Below, one piece after another: positions 1-12,173 of a stretch of DNA of 41,505 nt. Below the pieces are notes generated by a model. That model made no database searches. It was not told the DNA's origin and worked only from the letters and a program-made list of their open reading frames with translations. The first letter of the stretch is position 1, and each line of letters opens with the position of its first letter. A program made the position numbers and the translations under genes. This stretch comes from a virus: positions 1 to 41,505 of IMG/VR virus record IMGVR_UViG_3300023178_000098, one strand, 5' to 3'.

Positions 1-96
1 AATTTGGAAATTATCACGGAATCCTTGGGTATCGTTATCGACACCTGCTACAGGATATGCTGCATCTATTGTTGAACTTATTATTGAACTTGCCAT
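1..96 (-). CDS. N-terminus of a virion structural protein (partial)
   Basis: Only the first 32 codons are present; the gene runs off the left edge. The frame is open from an ATG at 94-96 and the protein begins MASSIISSTIDAAYPV. It ends in the window with a GFRDNF-type motif that resembles the NF-containing end of the N-terminal module of the other fibre genes here. A Shine-Dalgarno AAAAGGAT precedes the ATG, and the start lies 12 bp after the stop of the LamG gene, so it is the next gene of the same operon. I recognise this opening as typical of T4-like marine phage structural proteins, but its exact role cannot be read from 32 residues. Confidence 0.7.
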   Translation of the reverse strand, partial: MASSIISSTIDAAYPVAGVDNDTQGFRDNFQI

Positions 97-108
97 TTTT
101 TATCCTTT

Positions 109-1386
109 TTAAAATCCGTATCTTGCTTTTGAGTTCGCGTAGTTAGCGTTTAGCTCATCGGTAGTTAATGATCTATTATAAAGTTTAACTTCGAAATATC
201 TACCTCTAAAGTTTTGTGTACTTTCGAAGTTACCGTTGTTTGCATCCATTTCCTGTCCTAGTACAATACCTAGTGTACTGTTACCGTTTAGTGTAGTAGT
301 GTTTGAACCACTACCTATTAGTACATTATCTTTGTACAAAGATACAGTTCCGCCTACTCCGCGCATAACAAGATTTGTTATTGTTCCGTTAGTAAACGAT
401 GCACCACTAAAGTTTGTTGCACTAGTGTTTTCAAATGCTATCTCACTGTTACTTGTTCTTTGATACATCAGCGCATGGTTACCACTACCCATTGTGAAGA
501 ATGTATCCAAATCTGTGTTTGCTGCGTCTCGTTGTAACCATAAATCTATAGTAAACTCACTTGCACCTTGTAGTGCGTTAATATCGAGAGTGATATAGTT
601 TGTTGTGTTCTGAGTACTACCTAAGTTAATACTGCTGTCGCCTGCATCAAATGCTGTTGTGCCTTGTAATGTTGCATCATAACCGTTACCGCTAAGATCG
701 AACCATGTAGTTCCTGTTCCTGGATAACTGGCTGTATCCCCAGCAACAAAGTATGCTCTAAGATTTTGTGTAACAAGAGCATCTACGGCTAGAGTTGCAA
801 CTAAGTCACTTGTGTTACCGCTTTCGTCTGTAGCTCTAATAGTTACTGCAGACTCTCCAGGTACTGTTGGTGTTCCTCGTAAAAAGCCGTCGGTAATAAT
901 TATTCCAGTAGGTAATGTACCCGATTGAACTGTGTAAGTAACAAATCCCGGATCTGTTGCTTCTAGCTCAATATTATTATATTCATTGTAAGTCAAAGTA
1001 ATATCTGCACTTGTGACCCATACTGGCCCTACACTATCTGTATTATCAGTTATTGCAGATACACTTATATCATCTCCTGCTCTAATACCATATGCCACAG
1101 CACTCACTGCATTATGCGAACTTAAAACTGTAATATACTTTTCTGTAGGCACTGTTACTGCGCTTCTTTCAAGCACACCTTTTGGTTTTAATACCGTTGC
1201 GTATTCAATATAACGTGCATCATCAAAAGCATTTTCTGCATCTGTAATTGCAAGTGTTACCTCAACGTCAACATTGTGTCTATTACAAATGCTAATATTA
1301 GCCGTAGTGAACTGATCAGTGTCGCACTGATATATAGATTGTGTTACACCACCAGTTAAATCATGTGTTCCTAGTATTCCGCTCAT
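109..1386 (-). CDS. Virion protein with Ig-like and LamG (concanavalin-like) domains
   Basis: 425 residues. The N-terminal ~105 residues form an unassigned beta-rich domain. Residues ~120-200 look like a putative Ig (He_PIG) repeat, with the signature SGTLPTG followed by GFLRGTPTVPG. The C-terminal ~210 residues look like a LamG or concanavalin-type jelly roll: WFDLSGNGYDATL near the start, FTIDLWLQR and the closing YNRSLTTDELNANY helix typical of such domains in phage and bacterial surface proteins. Such domains usually bind glycans or other surface ligands, so a role as a fibre tip or head decoration is inferred. It lies 7 bp downstream of the 1176-residue Ig-repeat gene. The SD AGGA lies in the upstream gene's terminal bases. 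No signal peptide or enzyme motif is seen. Confidence 0.85.
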   Translation of the reverse strand: MSGILGTHDLTGGVTQSIYQCDTDQFTTANISICNRHNVDVEVTLAITDAENAFDDARYIEYATVLKPKGVLERSAVTVPTEKYITVLSSHNAVSAVAYGIRAGDDISVSAITDNTDSVGPVWVTSADITLTYNEYNNIELEATDPGFVTYTVQSGTLPTGIIITDGFLRGTPTVPGESAVTIRATDESGNTSDLVATLAVDALVTQNLRAYFVAGDTASYPGTGTTWFDLSGNGYDATLQGTTAFDAGDSSINLGSTQNTTNYITLDINALQGASEFTIDLWLQRDAANTDLDTFFTMGSGNHALMYQRTSNSEIAFENTSATNFSGASFTNGTITNLVMRGVGGTVSLYKDNVLIGSGSNTTTLNGNSTLGIVLGQEMDANNGNFESTQNFRGRYFEVKLYNRSLTTDELNANYANSKARYGF

Positions 1387-1393
1387 ATCGTAT

Positions 1394-4300
1394 TTATCCT
1401 ACATTGTATGCATAGTTTGCAAATAGAATGTACCTTTCATCTTCATAGTCTTCAGTTCTTCTTACAATATATCTATCAATATCTATGTGAAATTGTTTAA
1501 AGTCAAACTCACTATTTCTAATATTGTTGATAATGTCATCTGCTTCACCCGGTTTACAATAACAAATTGGTATGGCACTAACATAATCTAATTCTTGGAA
1601 ACCATCTTGCGGGCTACGCATCCATAAAGGAAGATAATTTCTTTCATTTTTTCCAATTGATTTAATGTTTGAACGCATATTATCAATATTAGATATATAT
1701 CTTACATTGTCTTGGCTAGAGCTAACTTTGACTGCATCACTATCTGTTTTAATAGTGTTAGTGTCTGGACGCAATCTATAAGGCTCGGCATCTGATAATT
1801 GTAAACTTACTGTAACATCTTCACCTTCTCTAACATCCAGCTCAAAATCAGAATCGTCAACATCAAAAATTATTTGCTCATCGTCTCTTACCGTAACAAT
1901 AATTTTTCCGTCTTCTGCAAAAATAAACCTAACTTGTCCGCGCCCATAAACAGGTAATTGATCATAACCTGCTCCGGTTCTGTTTTCATCATCTTTTACA
2001 GCGTATTGTATACTATCGACAGTTAGTTTCTTTTTGTTGTTTATATTAATACTAGTTCTAGTTTTTCCTGTTTTTGGATTAGATGGATCAATAACTTCGA
2101 CGTACACAACTTCATATATAACATCAGTTGTTCCGTTTTCCATTGCTACTGCTTTTTTAACTTCGCCTAGTGCATAAGTTTTTCTTTTATGATTTTTTGC
2201 TGCGGCAGCAACAAATTTATCTATTGAAGTTGATTCTATTCCAGCATATACAAGCATCTCCATTTGATTTTTAATTCCAAAGTTTGAATCACTTGGTCTG
2301 TAAATACTATCCGGTGGGAACACTTCTGAACTACTTGTAAAGTTTCTAAATGCAGTTCTTTGATCTGCTGGAATTAGAGGTCGTGCATACACGTCAGTGT
2401 AAACAACATTGTCAAGGTCTGCTACGTTTAGAGTAAATGTTCTTTCAATCGCTGTAAATCCAAAACGATCTCGTGCCTCAACTGTAAATGTATACTTTCT
2501 ATCAAATGTAGTTACACCCGTGATATATCCATCCCATTTTGCATTACCGCTATCAAAAAGTGTTAATCCAGGACCTTCTGAAGTTTCAAACTGTCTTGCT
2601 GCTCCAATAATATCTCCATTGAAACTTAAACTTAATCCATATGGTAACTTACCCGATTTAATAGTATAAATCATAGGACTATCAGGAACCGTAGTTTGTG
2701 CTTCTAATTTTAAATAACTTCTAAAGTTTGCATTAATAGTTCCTAAATCTGCATCTGTAATCCAAGATATTTCACTATCAATTTCACCAATAGTTTTAAG
2801 TTCAAAAGTTTTAGGAGTACTAGGAATGTCAACTTCGTCTCTCGCTGCTACAATAACATTTTCAAAAAATCCATCGTTTTTAAACAATGCTATACCAATG
2901 TTTCTACCTTGACTAAATTGTGTACTTAAATTTGTATCTAGCAAAAGTCTGTGTTCGTTATCTCTTACTAGGGTAACATTCATTTGGGTACTATCATCGC
3001 CTAATGTAAAGAATTGTTTAATGTTATTTGCAATTCTACTTAAACTTGTACTAGGAATTCTTATGCGCCAGTTTTGTGCATTTACAATGTTTACGTATGC
3101 TGTATGTCCGTATGCTGCTTCTAGTGTTTGTATTAGTGCTTCTTTTCTTATAGACAAACTTAACTCGTCGATTGTTTCTGCTACTTCTGTCCAATTTGCA
3201 CCGTTGAATACAACCTGTGTTACACCGTCAACAACAATAGGATTATCATCACCATCAGTCTGTGCAGAAACAGTATGTGTGTAAGTGGCTATATAAATTC
3301 TATCATTGCCGCCTGTTTCACTACCATATATTATATAATCACCGATGAAGTAATTTTCTCCTGCTGCAATTCTTCTTGGCGACCCGCTAGGAAAAATTTC
3401 ATCTTCTGAAGGATTTGTTTGTTGCACATCCCATTCGAGATAAGGAACAATACTGCTAATAGTATATGCTTCAGAATCACTTAATCTAATAGTTCTGTTA
3501 GCATATTTTTCTTTTTGTGCTTCATTTAATCTGTTAACAAATATTGTAGGTTGTCCAGTTTTGGCTGTACGTGATACTATTAAACTTATACTTGGTGATA
3601 ATGTTGAACTTAAAAATATAATATCATATTCACTGTTTCTAGCATCAACGTTAGTAACACGATATGTTCTATTTTCTAAAAGTATATCTCTAGTAACAAG
3701 TTCAGTTAAATCATTTATTCCGTCGATATCTCCGGTAAGATCTAATTTGTAAACCTTAAACGAGTCTTTTCCTAATAGTGTATCTTCGTAATAGTTTGCA
3801 TTAATAGAAACAGTTTCTAAATCAGTAGTAATTCTCGTTGCTCTTACTGTAAATTTATGATCTCTAGTAATAGCAGGTTGGTACGGTAGTCGTCCTGTTA
3901 TTTCACCTGACTGACTATCTAGTGTTGTTCCTGGTGGAAGTATACTTGGTGTGCCGTCGTCGTTAGTACTATCAAGTGTATAAACAATCACTCCTTCTAG
4001 GTTTTGATTTTGTATGACATCAAGATATATTGTTGTATAATTGTTTGCTCTTTTATATCCTAAATCTCTAGGGGTTAGCCAAACCGGTGTTCTAACATTT
4101 GTTGCATCAGCAGTAAATACACCTGTACCTACTTGCATGATTGTGTTGTCTGCTTTTAGATAATCATCGCCTACAAGATAAATTGTAAATTCACGTTTTA
4201 CAAAATTTTCGCCATCAGTAACTGTAACTCTAAAATTGTAATATCTATTTAATTTTCGAGGGTTTGCATAAGGTTCGTTATAATCATAATCAACTGTGTC

Positions 4301-4924
4301 ATAGAAAAAACTACTAAAACCGTTTGTTGATAAAATACCATAGTCCATAGGTAAACCAGCAAATGGCGATGTATCATATCCGCCGCCGACATATCTTAAA
4401 TCTAAACTAAGCAAAGGTTCTACTATTCCAGTTAACCTTCCGTCTAGTGATAAAGATACACCTGGAGGAAGAACCCCGTCGCCTTCAGCAATAAAATATT
4501 CTAAAACATCTCCCGCACTTAGGTCAGGATCTACTGCTTCAAGTTGGTAATCTATAATTGCATTATCAAGTATGAAAAGCGATTGGTTTGGCCCTACAGG
4601 AAGCAAGCCTTCATTTGTACGCCATTCGGGTGCATCAGGACCAGAAACATCTATTTGTACAGTTCTGTCTTCTAGTTTATCTTTGTAAGTTGCTCTTAAT
4701 GTAAATCTACTAGAAGTATTATATGCAACTTCGTAAACAGTTCCTTCAATAAAACGTTGATCTTCTGATATACGCAAGCCAGCAGGCAGTCTACCTGCAA
4801 TAACTTCGACATTACTATTGTAAGCAGAATTTAGTGGTAGTAGTAAGTTAACAACGGATCTTTCGACCATTGTTGCAATTTTTCTACCTGTGGGAACTGA
4901 CCATAAACTATCCGGTTGCGCCAT
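1394..4924 (-). CDS. Large virion protein with cadherin/He_PIG Ig-like repeats
   Basis: 1176 residues. Several putative Ig (He_PIG) repeats are marked by x-LP-x-G-x-x-L...GxxxG strings: GRLPAGLRISEDQRFIEGT near residue 45, GVLPPGVSLSLDGRLTG near 150, ILPPGTTLDSQSGEITGRLP near 330 and GKLPYGLSLSFNGDIIG near 757. Longer unassigned segments lie between them. The C-terminal ~100 residues (LPLWMRSPQDGF, then ICYCKPGEADDIINNI) form a separate conserved-looking domain with no Ig signature. Long He_PIG proteins are known structural proteins of T4-like marine phages. A late-promoter-like box at 4947-4954 and an SD AAAAGG precede the start. The protein is probably an extended virion rod or adhesin; which virion part it belongs to is not visible. 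Confidence 0.85.
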   Translation of the reverse strand: MAQPDSLWSVPTGRKIATMVERSVVNLLLPLNSAYNSNVEVIAGRLPAGLRISEDQRFIEGTVYEVAYNTSSRFTLRATYKDKLEDRTVQIDVSGPDAPEWRTNEGLLPVGPNQSLFILDNAIIDYQLEAVDPDLSAGDVLEYFIAEGDGVLPPGVSLSLDGRLTGIVEPLLSLDLRYVGGGYDTSPFAGLPMDYGILSTNGFSSFFYDTVDYDYNEPYANPRKLNRYYNFRVTVTDGENFVKREFTIYLVGDDYLKADNTIMQVGTGVFTADATNVRTPVWLTPRDLGYKRANNYTTIYLDVIQNQNLEGVIVYTLDSTNDDGTPSILPPGTTLDSQSGEITGRLPYQPAITRDHKFTVRATRITTDLETVSINANYYEDTLLGKDSFKVYKLDLTGDIDGINDLTELVTRDILLENRTYRVTNVDARNSEYDIIFLSSTLSPSISLIVSRTAKTGQPTIFVNRLNEAQKEKYANRTIRLSDSEAYTISSIVPYLEWDVQQTNPSEDEIFPSGSPRRIAAGENYFIGDYIIYGSETGGNDRIYIATYTHTVSAQTDGDDNPIVVDGVTQVVFNGANWTEVAETIDELSLSIRKEALIQTLEAAYGHTAYVNIVNAQNWRIRIPSTSLSRIANNIKQFFTLGDDSTQMNVTLVRDNEHRLLLDTNLSTQFSQGRNIGIALFKNDGFFENVIVAARDEVDIPSTPKTFELKTIGEIDSEISWITDADLGTINANFRSYLKLEAQTTVPDSPMIYTIKSGKLPYGLSLSFNGDIIGAARQFETSEGPGLTLFDSGNAKWDGYITGVTTFDRKYTFTVEARDRFGFTAIERTFTLNVADLDNVVYTDVYARPLIPADQRTAFRNFTSSSEVFPPDSIYRPSDSNFGIKNQMEMLVYAGIESTSIDKFVAAAAKNHKRKTYALGEVKKAVAMENGTTDVIYEVVYVEVIDPSNPKTGKTRTSININNKKKLTVDSIQYAVKDDENRTGAGYDQLPVYGRGQVRFIFAEDGKIIVTVRDDEQIIFDVDDSDFELDVREGEDVTVSLQLSDAEPYRLRPDTNTIKTDSDAVKVSSSQDNVRYISNIDNMRSNIKSIGKNERNYLPLWMRSPQDGFQELDYVSAIPICYCKPGEADDIINNIRNSEFDFKQFHIDIDRYIVRRTEDYEDERYILFANYAYNVG

Positions 4925-4946
4925 ACTTGAATCCTTTTATTACAAG

Positions 4947-4954
4947 TATTTATC
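4947..4954 (-). promoter_or_regulatory. Late-promoter-like box (GATAAATA)
   Basis: Matches the T4 late -10 TATAAATA at 7 of 8 positions, 22 bp before the ATG of the 1176-residue gene. Confidence 0.6.
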
Positions 4955-4958
4955 GGAA

Positions 4959-5666
4959 TCATATACTTCCAAGATCTATGTTTCCAGAAGCCGGTGCACC
5001 AAATGTTCCTAAATCAACATCAATGTTTGTTACTAAGAAATGCATTAGACTACTATAATCTGGAACTATGCCACCAAAGTCGAATCCAGCATTCCATTCT
5101 GCCCAATCACGGATATCGTAACCCCAAACATTGCCTTCCATGTTTCCTGCAAAAAATCCGGTGATTGTACTTGCATTAACTACACCAACATTTAATAAAT
5201 CGTTTCCTTGTGCGTCCAAATTGCCGCCTAACTGAGGTGTAAGGTCTTCAACTAGTTCAGCAATGTTAGTGTTTTCAATAGTAAGAGTACTGTCAACAAT
5301 TGAAGTAGTAATACCATCTCCGCCTGCAATAGTAAAGGACGCTACATCGTCAAGCGTTACATTTCCACTGTCACTGTTTATTGTAAGTGTGTCTAAACCT
5401 ACATCTGCCGATATAACAATTTTATTTTCATCTGCGGTAAGTGTAATTTTATCTGAGCCGGCAATTTTTTTAAATTGTAGATCGTAATTTACTTTGTTGT
5501 AATAAAGACCTTCGCCGACTGATCCAAGATTTGAAACAGTTGTTTGTTCGTCGTCTCTAAGATCTAGTTCTTCAAAATTGGTGTTGATTTTGATCATCGC
5601 TTCGCGAAGATCATCACCTGTACCGTCATTTGCTACACTACCAACATTGATTAATTGAATTGCCAT
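4959..5666 (-). CDS. Short tail-fibre-like protein with shared N-terminal module
   Basis: 235 residues. It opens with the fibre module (INVGSVANDGTGDDLREAM, then KINTNFEEL) seen in three other genes of this operon. The middle is beta-rich with repeats such as ITLTADENKIVIS. A linker LGGNLDAQGNDLLNVG of the kind common in phage tail fibres follows. The C-terminus (MEGNVWGYDIRDWAEWNAGFDFGG) is Trp-rich and unique. The SD AAGGATAAGAC gives a clear start. It lies between the protease gene (10 bp upstream) and the Ig-repeat gene. I infer a fibre or fibre adaptor; the C-terminal domain is unrecognised. Confidence 0.8.
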   Translation of the reverse strand: MAIQLINVGSVANDGTGDDLREAMIKINTNFEELDLRDDEQTTVSNLGSVGEGLYYNKVNYDLQFKKIAGSDKITLTADENKIVISADVGLDTLTINSDSGNVTLDDVASFTIAGGDGITTSIVDSTLTIENTNIAELVEDLTPQLGGNLDAQGNDLLNVGVVNASTITGFFAGNMEGNVWGYDIRDWAEWNAGFDFGGIVPDYSSLMHFLVTNIDVDLGTFGAPASGNIDLGSI

Positions 5667-5675
5667 GTCTTATCC

Positions 5676-7580
5676 TTATGTACTTGTATCATTAACAACA
5701 ACTGAAACTGATTTGTCTATACCTACTAGTTCAAGTACCATAGTTTCTGCACCTTCAGTTGTTACGTCTAATGCAAAAGTAAAAGTTTTTGTTCCAATAC
5801 CGTCATCGCCAATTGTAAAACTACCTTCTAGAAGATCGCCGTTAATATCAGCCGAACTTACTCCAGTGATTACATAATCAACAGTAGAGTCTTGTGCAAT
5901 ATTAGTTGTTGTAAGGGTAATAGTAACAGTATTTCCCTCATCAACTGAGCCTGAACTTGCAGCCAGTGCATATGTTTTTATAACAGAAGTGTCTGTTTGA
6001 GCTTCTGTTAGCGTACTTCCTATTGAAAGTTGTGTTTTACTATTAAATTTATTCCAAATAAATCTATTATTAGAACCTAACAAACTTCTAGCATTTGTAT
6101 AATCATTATCAAACCCTGTTGTATAAAGCCTATCAGTTTTTGCAGTCCCTGTAAAATAATTTAGAGCTTGTGCAGGAGTTGAACCTGGATTTAATTGAAG
6201 CCATAGTGCTAATACACCTGCAACTTGCGGAGATGCCATTGACGTTCCTGATAAATTACCAATTAGGTAATCACCATTAAACTGGTAAGGGCCGTCGTCG
6301 TATGAATTAGTGGTGCTAAGTGTACTAAAAATATTTGTTCCTGGAGCCCAAACATTTACGCCAGGTCCTTTTTCACTAGATTCTGCTGCTTGTTCTCTAC
6401 CATTTGCTGCAATGTCACTGTCTATGTTTCCAACAATAAATGCTTCAGTACTAAACGGTGAAGAACCTCTGTTGTAATAAACATTTTGGCTCGGCGTAAA
6501 GTAAAATGATGCTGCTGATCTAGTGAAGTAATTATCGTAATCGTCGCCGCCGTCTATATCAATTTTTTGACGATAGTTACCTCCTGCTATACAAACGTGT
6601 ACTCCTGCATCAATAAGTTCTTCGACATCAGCATCAACAGATGCTACATGTATTCCAAATCGATAACCAAAAGTTAGACTATAGTAACTACCAATCATAC
6701 CTTTTGCTGTATCTCTGTACTGTCCTGTATTATCAGGGCTTGCAGTAGTTGCGCCTCTATATGTTATACTGTCAACATCGTAAAAATAACTACCGTATCC
6801 CCAACTCATGTTAACAATAGTTGGACGCTTTGCACCTGTTAAAGGATCTATTGGCTTTGCATTATGCCATTCTTTTATAACATCAAATACGTCTGAAATG
6901 GGGATGCCTGTACCACTGTCGCCTGTGCCTTCTAATCCTGCAACTTTTACACTGTATATATTTGCATTTTTAGCCCAGCCGTATGTTTTACCTGCTGCAA
7001 TACCTGCACAGTGAGTACCGTGTCCGTCATAATCTCTATAGTGGTTAGCACTTTGCGTTCCTGGAAGTCCGCTAGCCGCATACCAATCAATTTGTTGTAC
7101 TCTGCTATTTCCGTCGGCATCTTGAAATTCAGGATGATCTACTTGTAATCCACTATCTTGAATAACTATATCAACTCCTGTTCCATCAAGTGTGTAATTA
7201 TAACCACCACTGATAGTGTAGCCTATGTAAGGATTGTTTGCTTCATTAACTCTACGCAACCCCCAATTTATATTATCACCTCTTGTTTCTGTTGACTTTG
7301 CAAAAACACCTGTTTGTACAGCGTGGAGACCAATTTCAATATCGTCACGAAGATCTGGTCTTAGTTCGCATGCAACAACCCTTGAGTCGCTGTTAAGTGC
7401 TGTTGCTTCTTCGTCTGTAAGCATGTAGTGCGTGTTACGTTGTGAACCAGGACGAGCGTTTGCTACTGTTGCGCTTCTGTTAGGAATTGCGCCGCCTCCG
7501 GTAGCAGCAATCATTTCTGCATTAAACGCATTGTAATCTACGCCTTTTTTTAATGTAACAATATATTCTCTTTCACTCAT
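5676..7580 (-). CDS. Subtilisin-like serine protease (S8) with Calx-beta-like C-terminus
   Basis: 634 residues. Residues ~1-80 resemble an I9-type inhibitor prodomain (EYIVTLKKGVD at the start). The catalytic domain shows the complete S8 triad: Asp142 in IVIQDSGLQVDHP, His187 in DYDGHGTHCAGIAAG and Ser447 in LSGTSMASPQVAG, with the oxyanion Asn335 in IAGGN. Residues ~545-634 look like a Calx-beta or similar Ig-like repeat (SVDEGNTVTITLT). There is no signal peptide, so it probably acts inside the infected cell or on the virion. It is encoded inside the fibre operon and has its own TATAAATA box at 7602-7609 overlapping the stop of the upstream fibre gene. Possible roles are processing of neighbouring fibres or degradation of host surface protein. 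The protease fold is certain; the target is unknown. Confidence 0.93.
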   Translation of the reverse strand: MSEREYIVTLKKGVDYNAFNAEMIAATGGGAIPNRSATVANARPGSQRNTHYMLTDEEATALNSDSRVVACELRPDLRDDIEIGLHAVQTGVFAKSTETRGDNINWGLRRVNEANNPYIGYTISGGYNYTLDGTGVDIVIQDSGLQVDHPEFQDADGNSRVQQIDWYAASGLPGTQSANHYRDYDGHGTHCAGIAAGKTYGWAKNANIYSVKVAGLEGTGDSGTGIPISDVFDVIKEWHNAKPIDPLTGAKRPTIVNMSWGYGSYFYDVDSITYRGATTASPDNTGQYRDTAKGMIGSYYSLTFGYRFGIHVASVDADVEELIDAGVHVCIAGGNYRQKIDIDGGDDYDNYFTRSAASFYFTPSQNVYYNRGSSPFSTEAFIVGNIDSDIAANGREQAAESSEKGPGVNVWAPGTNIFSTLSTTNSYDDGPYQFNGDYLIGNLSGTSMASPQVAGVLALWLQLNPGSTPAQALNYFTGTAKTDRLYTTGFDNDYTNARSLLGSNNRFIWNKFNSKTQLSIGSTLTEAQTDTSVIKTYALAASSGSVDEGNTVTITLTTTNIAQDSTVDYVITGVSSADINGDLLEGSFTIGDDGIGTKTFTFALDVTTEGAETMVLELVGIDKSVSVVVNDTST

Positions 7581-7604
7581 TTGTTTTTTCCTAGTTTAAT
7601 ATAT

Positions 7605-10328
<2,724 letters not shown>

Positions 10329-10352
10329 TCTTCAAAATCCTATTGTTATACA

Positions 10353-10360
10353 TATTTATC
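10353..10360 (-). promoter_or_regulatory. Late-promoter-like box (GATAAATA)
   Basis: 7 of 8 match to TATAAATA, 24 bp before the ATG of the 907-residue fibre gene, in a 41-bp intergenic gap. Confidence 0.62.
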
Positions 10361-10369
10361 GTAATCAAC

Positions 10370-12040
10370 TTATACGCCACCTTGTGCAATCTGTCTCCAC
10401 GCACCTGCTAGATACACTACCATAGTTTGTGCAGCGTTTGACATTGGATCCCAACTTGTACCATCTGCAACTGCAACCATTCCGTTTACTGGACTACTAG
10501 GCTCTGCTGTTAATACAGGTAATGTAAGTGTGTCTGTAAATGTTGTACCGCTAGGTAAACCGTTTGCTTGTATTGCTCCGCCTACAATACCTGCGTAATC
10601 TAAATCGTTTGTAAAACTTGAAAGTGCTGTAGGAATATCACTTGTTAGTGCAAGTGTGCCACTGGCATCCGGAATAACAATAGCATTGTCTTGACTTGGA
10701 TCACTTGCTGTGATTGTAGTTTCAAAGTTGTTCGCTGTGGTGCCTTCGAATACCATACTGCTAGATGCATCAAAGTATAACATACCGCCTGTTTCTATTC
10801 TAGCAATAGCACTTATACTAATACCATTACCTGGATACCAGTTACCATCTACAGTATCCCATACTAACGGTTGTGTATCTCTGCTTGGTGCCGCTGTTGC
10901 TGTATCAACATCTGTAAGGTCATTAATTTCTGCGGCAGGTAATCCTGTAACAGTTGAACCTGTAAAGTCTACTGAACCTCCACTTACAAAATCAACTGCG
11001 CCATACATTGTGGTTGCTACGCCGCTTGTGCTGTTGAGTGTAATATGTGTGCTTTCTGCACCTGTGGTTTTACTTGACAGATACATTGTTTCATCTGCGT
11101 GACCTATAAAGGTTGCTGCTTCAACAATACCAAGTCCACCTGAACCTACTTTTACTCTACCAGAACCGTGTGGTGACATATTAATATCACTATTATTTCC
11201 TGTAGTAAGATCTAAATTTGCTGATGCAACAATTTGTATAGGACCCGGACCAGTAGAGCCACCATTTGAAATAGTCAAGTAACTGTCACTTGCTGCCATC
11301 CAGTTTATACTAGATATTGTTCCTGTAACTTCACCGGTAATTTTTCCATTCACACCATCTACTAATAGTGTTGAATCATCTGCAAAAACAGAACCTGTAA
11401 TATCTCCAGTTGTTGACGAAATTACTAGACCTGTTATACTAGCACCACTAAAATCAACAGTACCTGTGAAACTACTAGTTCCACTAGAAGTAACGTCACC
11501 TGTAATATCCCCTAGAACATTACCAGTTATATTACCAAGTAATGGGCCTGTAAAGTTTCCAAAAAACTCATTGTTAACTGCATCATAAGCAAGTGTGCTA
11601 TCATCTGCAAATACACTACCTGTTAAATCACCTACAAACTTTCCGTAAAATGTATTAGTATCAGAGTCAAAAGTTTTTGTACTGTCTTGTCCAAAAATAT
11701 CACCTATAACGTCTTGGCGTTCTGTTGGAAGTCCGCCGTTAACACGCAACGATCCACTAGTGTCTACTTCTAGTCTAGCACCGTTTAAGTAGATAAAGTC
11801 TTTTACGTATACGTCAGCAAACCTATTAGTTGAAGTACCTATATCGTACTGCCCGTCTGCGTCTGGTACAAGACTCGCTCCAACTGCTGAACTGCTGCCA
11901 GTATCTGGATCAGCGCCTGCACTAAAATCTCTAGCGTACAGTTCCGCAAAGTTGTCATTGATTTTATCAAATGCGCTGCGAAGCGGATCACCATCTCCTC
12001 TGTTAGGACTGGTACCGATATTAATTAGTTGTCTTGCCAT
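10370..12040 (-). CDS. Tail-fibre-like structural protein with shared N-terminal module
   Basis: 556 residues. The start MARQLINIGTSPNRGDGDPL followed by FDKINDNFAELY is the shared N-terminal fibre module. Residues ~110-240 carry three copies of the GDxxGSVFADDST...VNGK module that also occurs in the 907-residue fibre and in the plus-strand S74 fibre. A later part has AEINDLTDVDTA and WDTVDGNWYPGNG, a module common in marine phage fibres. The C-terminus (MVAVADGTSWDPMSNAAQ, then VVYLAGAWRQIA) resembles the compact end domain of many tail fibres. The start overlaps the last 20 bp of a small upstream ORF, and AAGGGG is the likely SD. A fibre role is inferred from these modules. Confidence 0.85.
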   Translation of the reverse strand: MARQLINIGTSPNRGDGDPLRSAFDKINDNFAELYARDFSAGADPDTGSSSAVGASLVPDADGQYDIGTSTNRFADVYVKDFIYLNGARLEVDTSGSLRVNGGLPTERQDVIGDIFGQDSTKTFDSDTNTFYGKFVGDLTGSVFADDSTLAYDAVNNEFFGNFTGPLLGNITGNVLGDITGDVTSSGTSSFTGTVDFSGASITGLVISSTTGDITGSVFADDSTLLVDGVNGKITGEVTGTISSINWMAASDSYLTISNGGSTGPGPIQIVASANLDLTTGNNSDINMSPHGSGRVKVGSGGLGIVEAATFIGHADETMYLSSKTTGAESTHITLNSTSGVATTMYGAVDFVSGGSVDFTGSTVTGLPAAEINDLTDVDTATAAPSRDTQPLVWDTVDGNWYPGNGISISAIARIETGGMLYFDASSSMVFEGTTANNFETTITASDPSQDNAIVIPDASGTLALTSDIPTALSSFTNDLDYAGIVGGAIQANGLPSGTTFTDTLTLPVLTAEPSSPVNGMVAVADGTSWDPMSNAAQTMVVYLAGAWRQIAQGGV

Positions 12041-12173
12041 TAGGTGCCCCTTGTACTCTTATTCGAAGAATGTTGTTTTGCAGAACTGCTTGACGCTCCT
12101 GCGGATTTTTTGTGTCGTTGTAGGCAACAGCCTTATTTTTCTTAACCATTTTATCTACTTTTGGTTTATCCAT
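12021..12173 (-). CDS. Small basic protein (50 aa) inside the fibre operon
   Basis: This 50-codon ORF starts at an ATG that overlaps the TAA stop of the 3030-residue gene (TAATG), with an SD AGGA about 8 bp upstream. It ends 20 bp inside the next fibre gene. The product begins MDKPKVDKMVKKNKAVAYND and is Lys/Asn-rich, with no Cys, membrane segment or known motif. Start-stop coupling, a good SD and filling of an otherwise unexplained 130-bp gap support it as a real gene. It could be a small structural connector or an assembly chaperone for a fibre, but nothing in the sequence proves that. Confidence 0.6.
   Translation of the reverse strand: MDKPKVDKMVKKNKAVAYNDTKNPQERQAVLQNNILRIRVQGAPNGKTTN

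Noticed and set aside
1391-1398. GATAAATA box just before the LamG gene as a late promoter
   Set aside because: Only 4 bp separate it from the ATG and the same bases include the SD AGGA, so the SD explains the sequence better.
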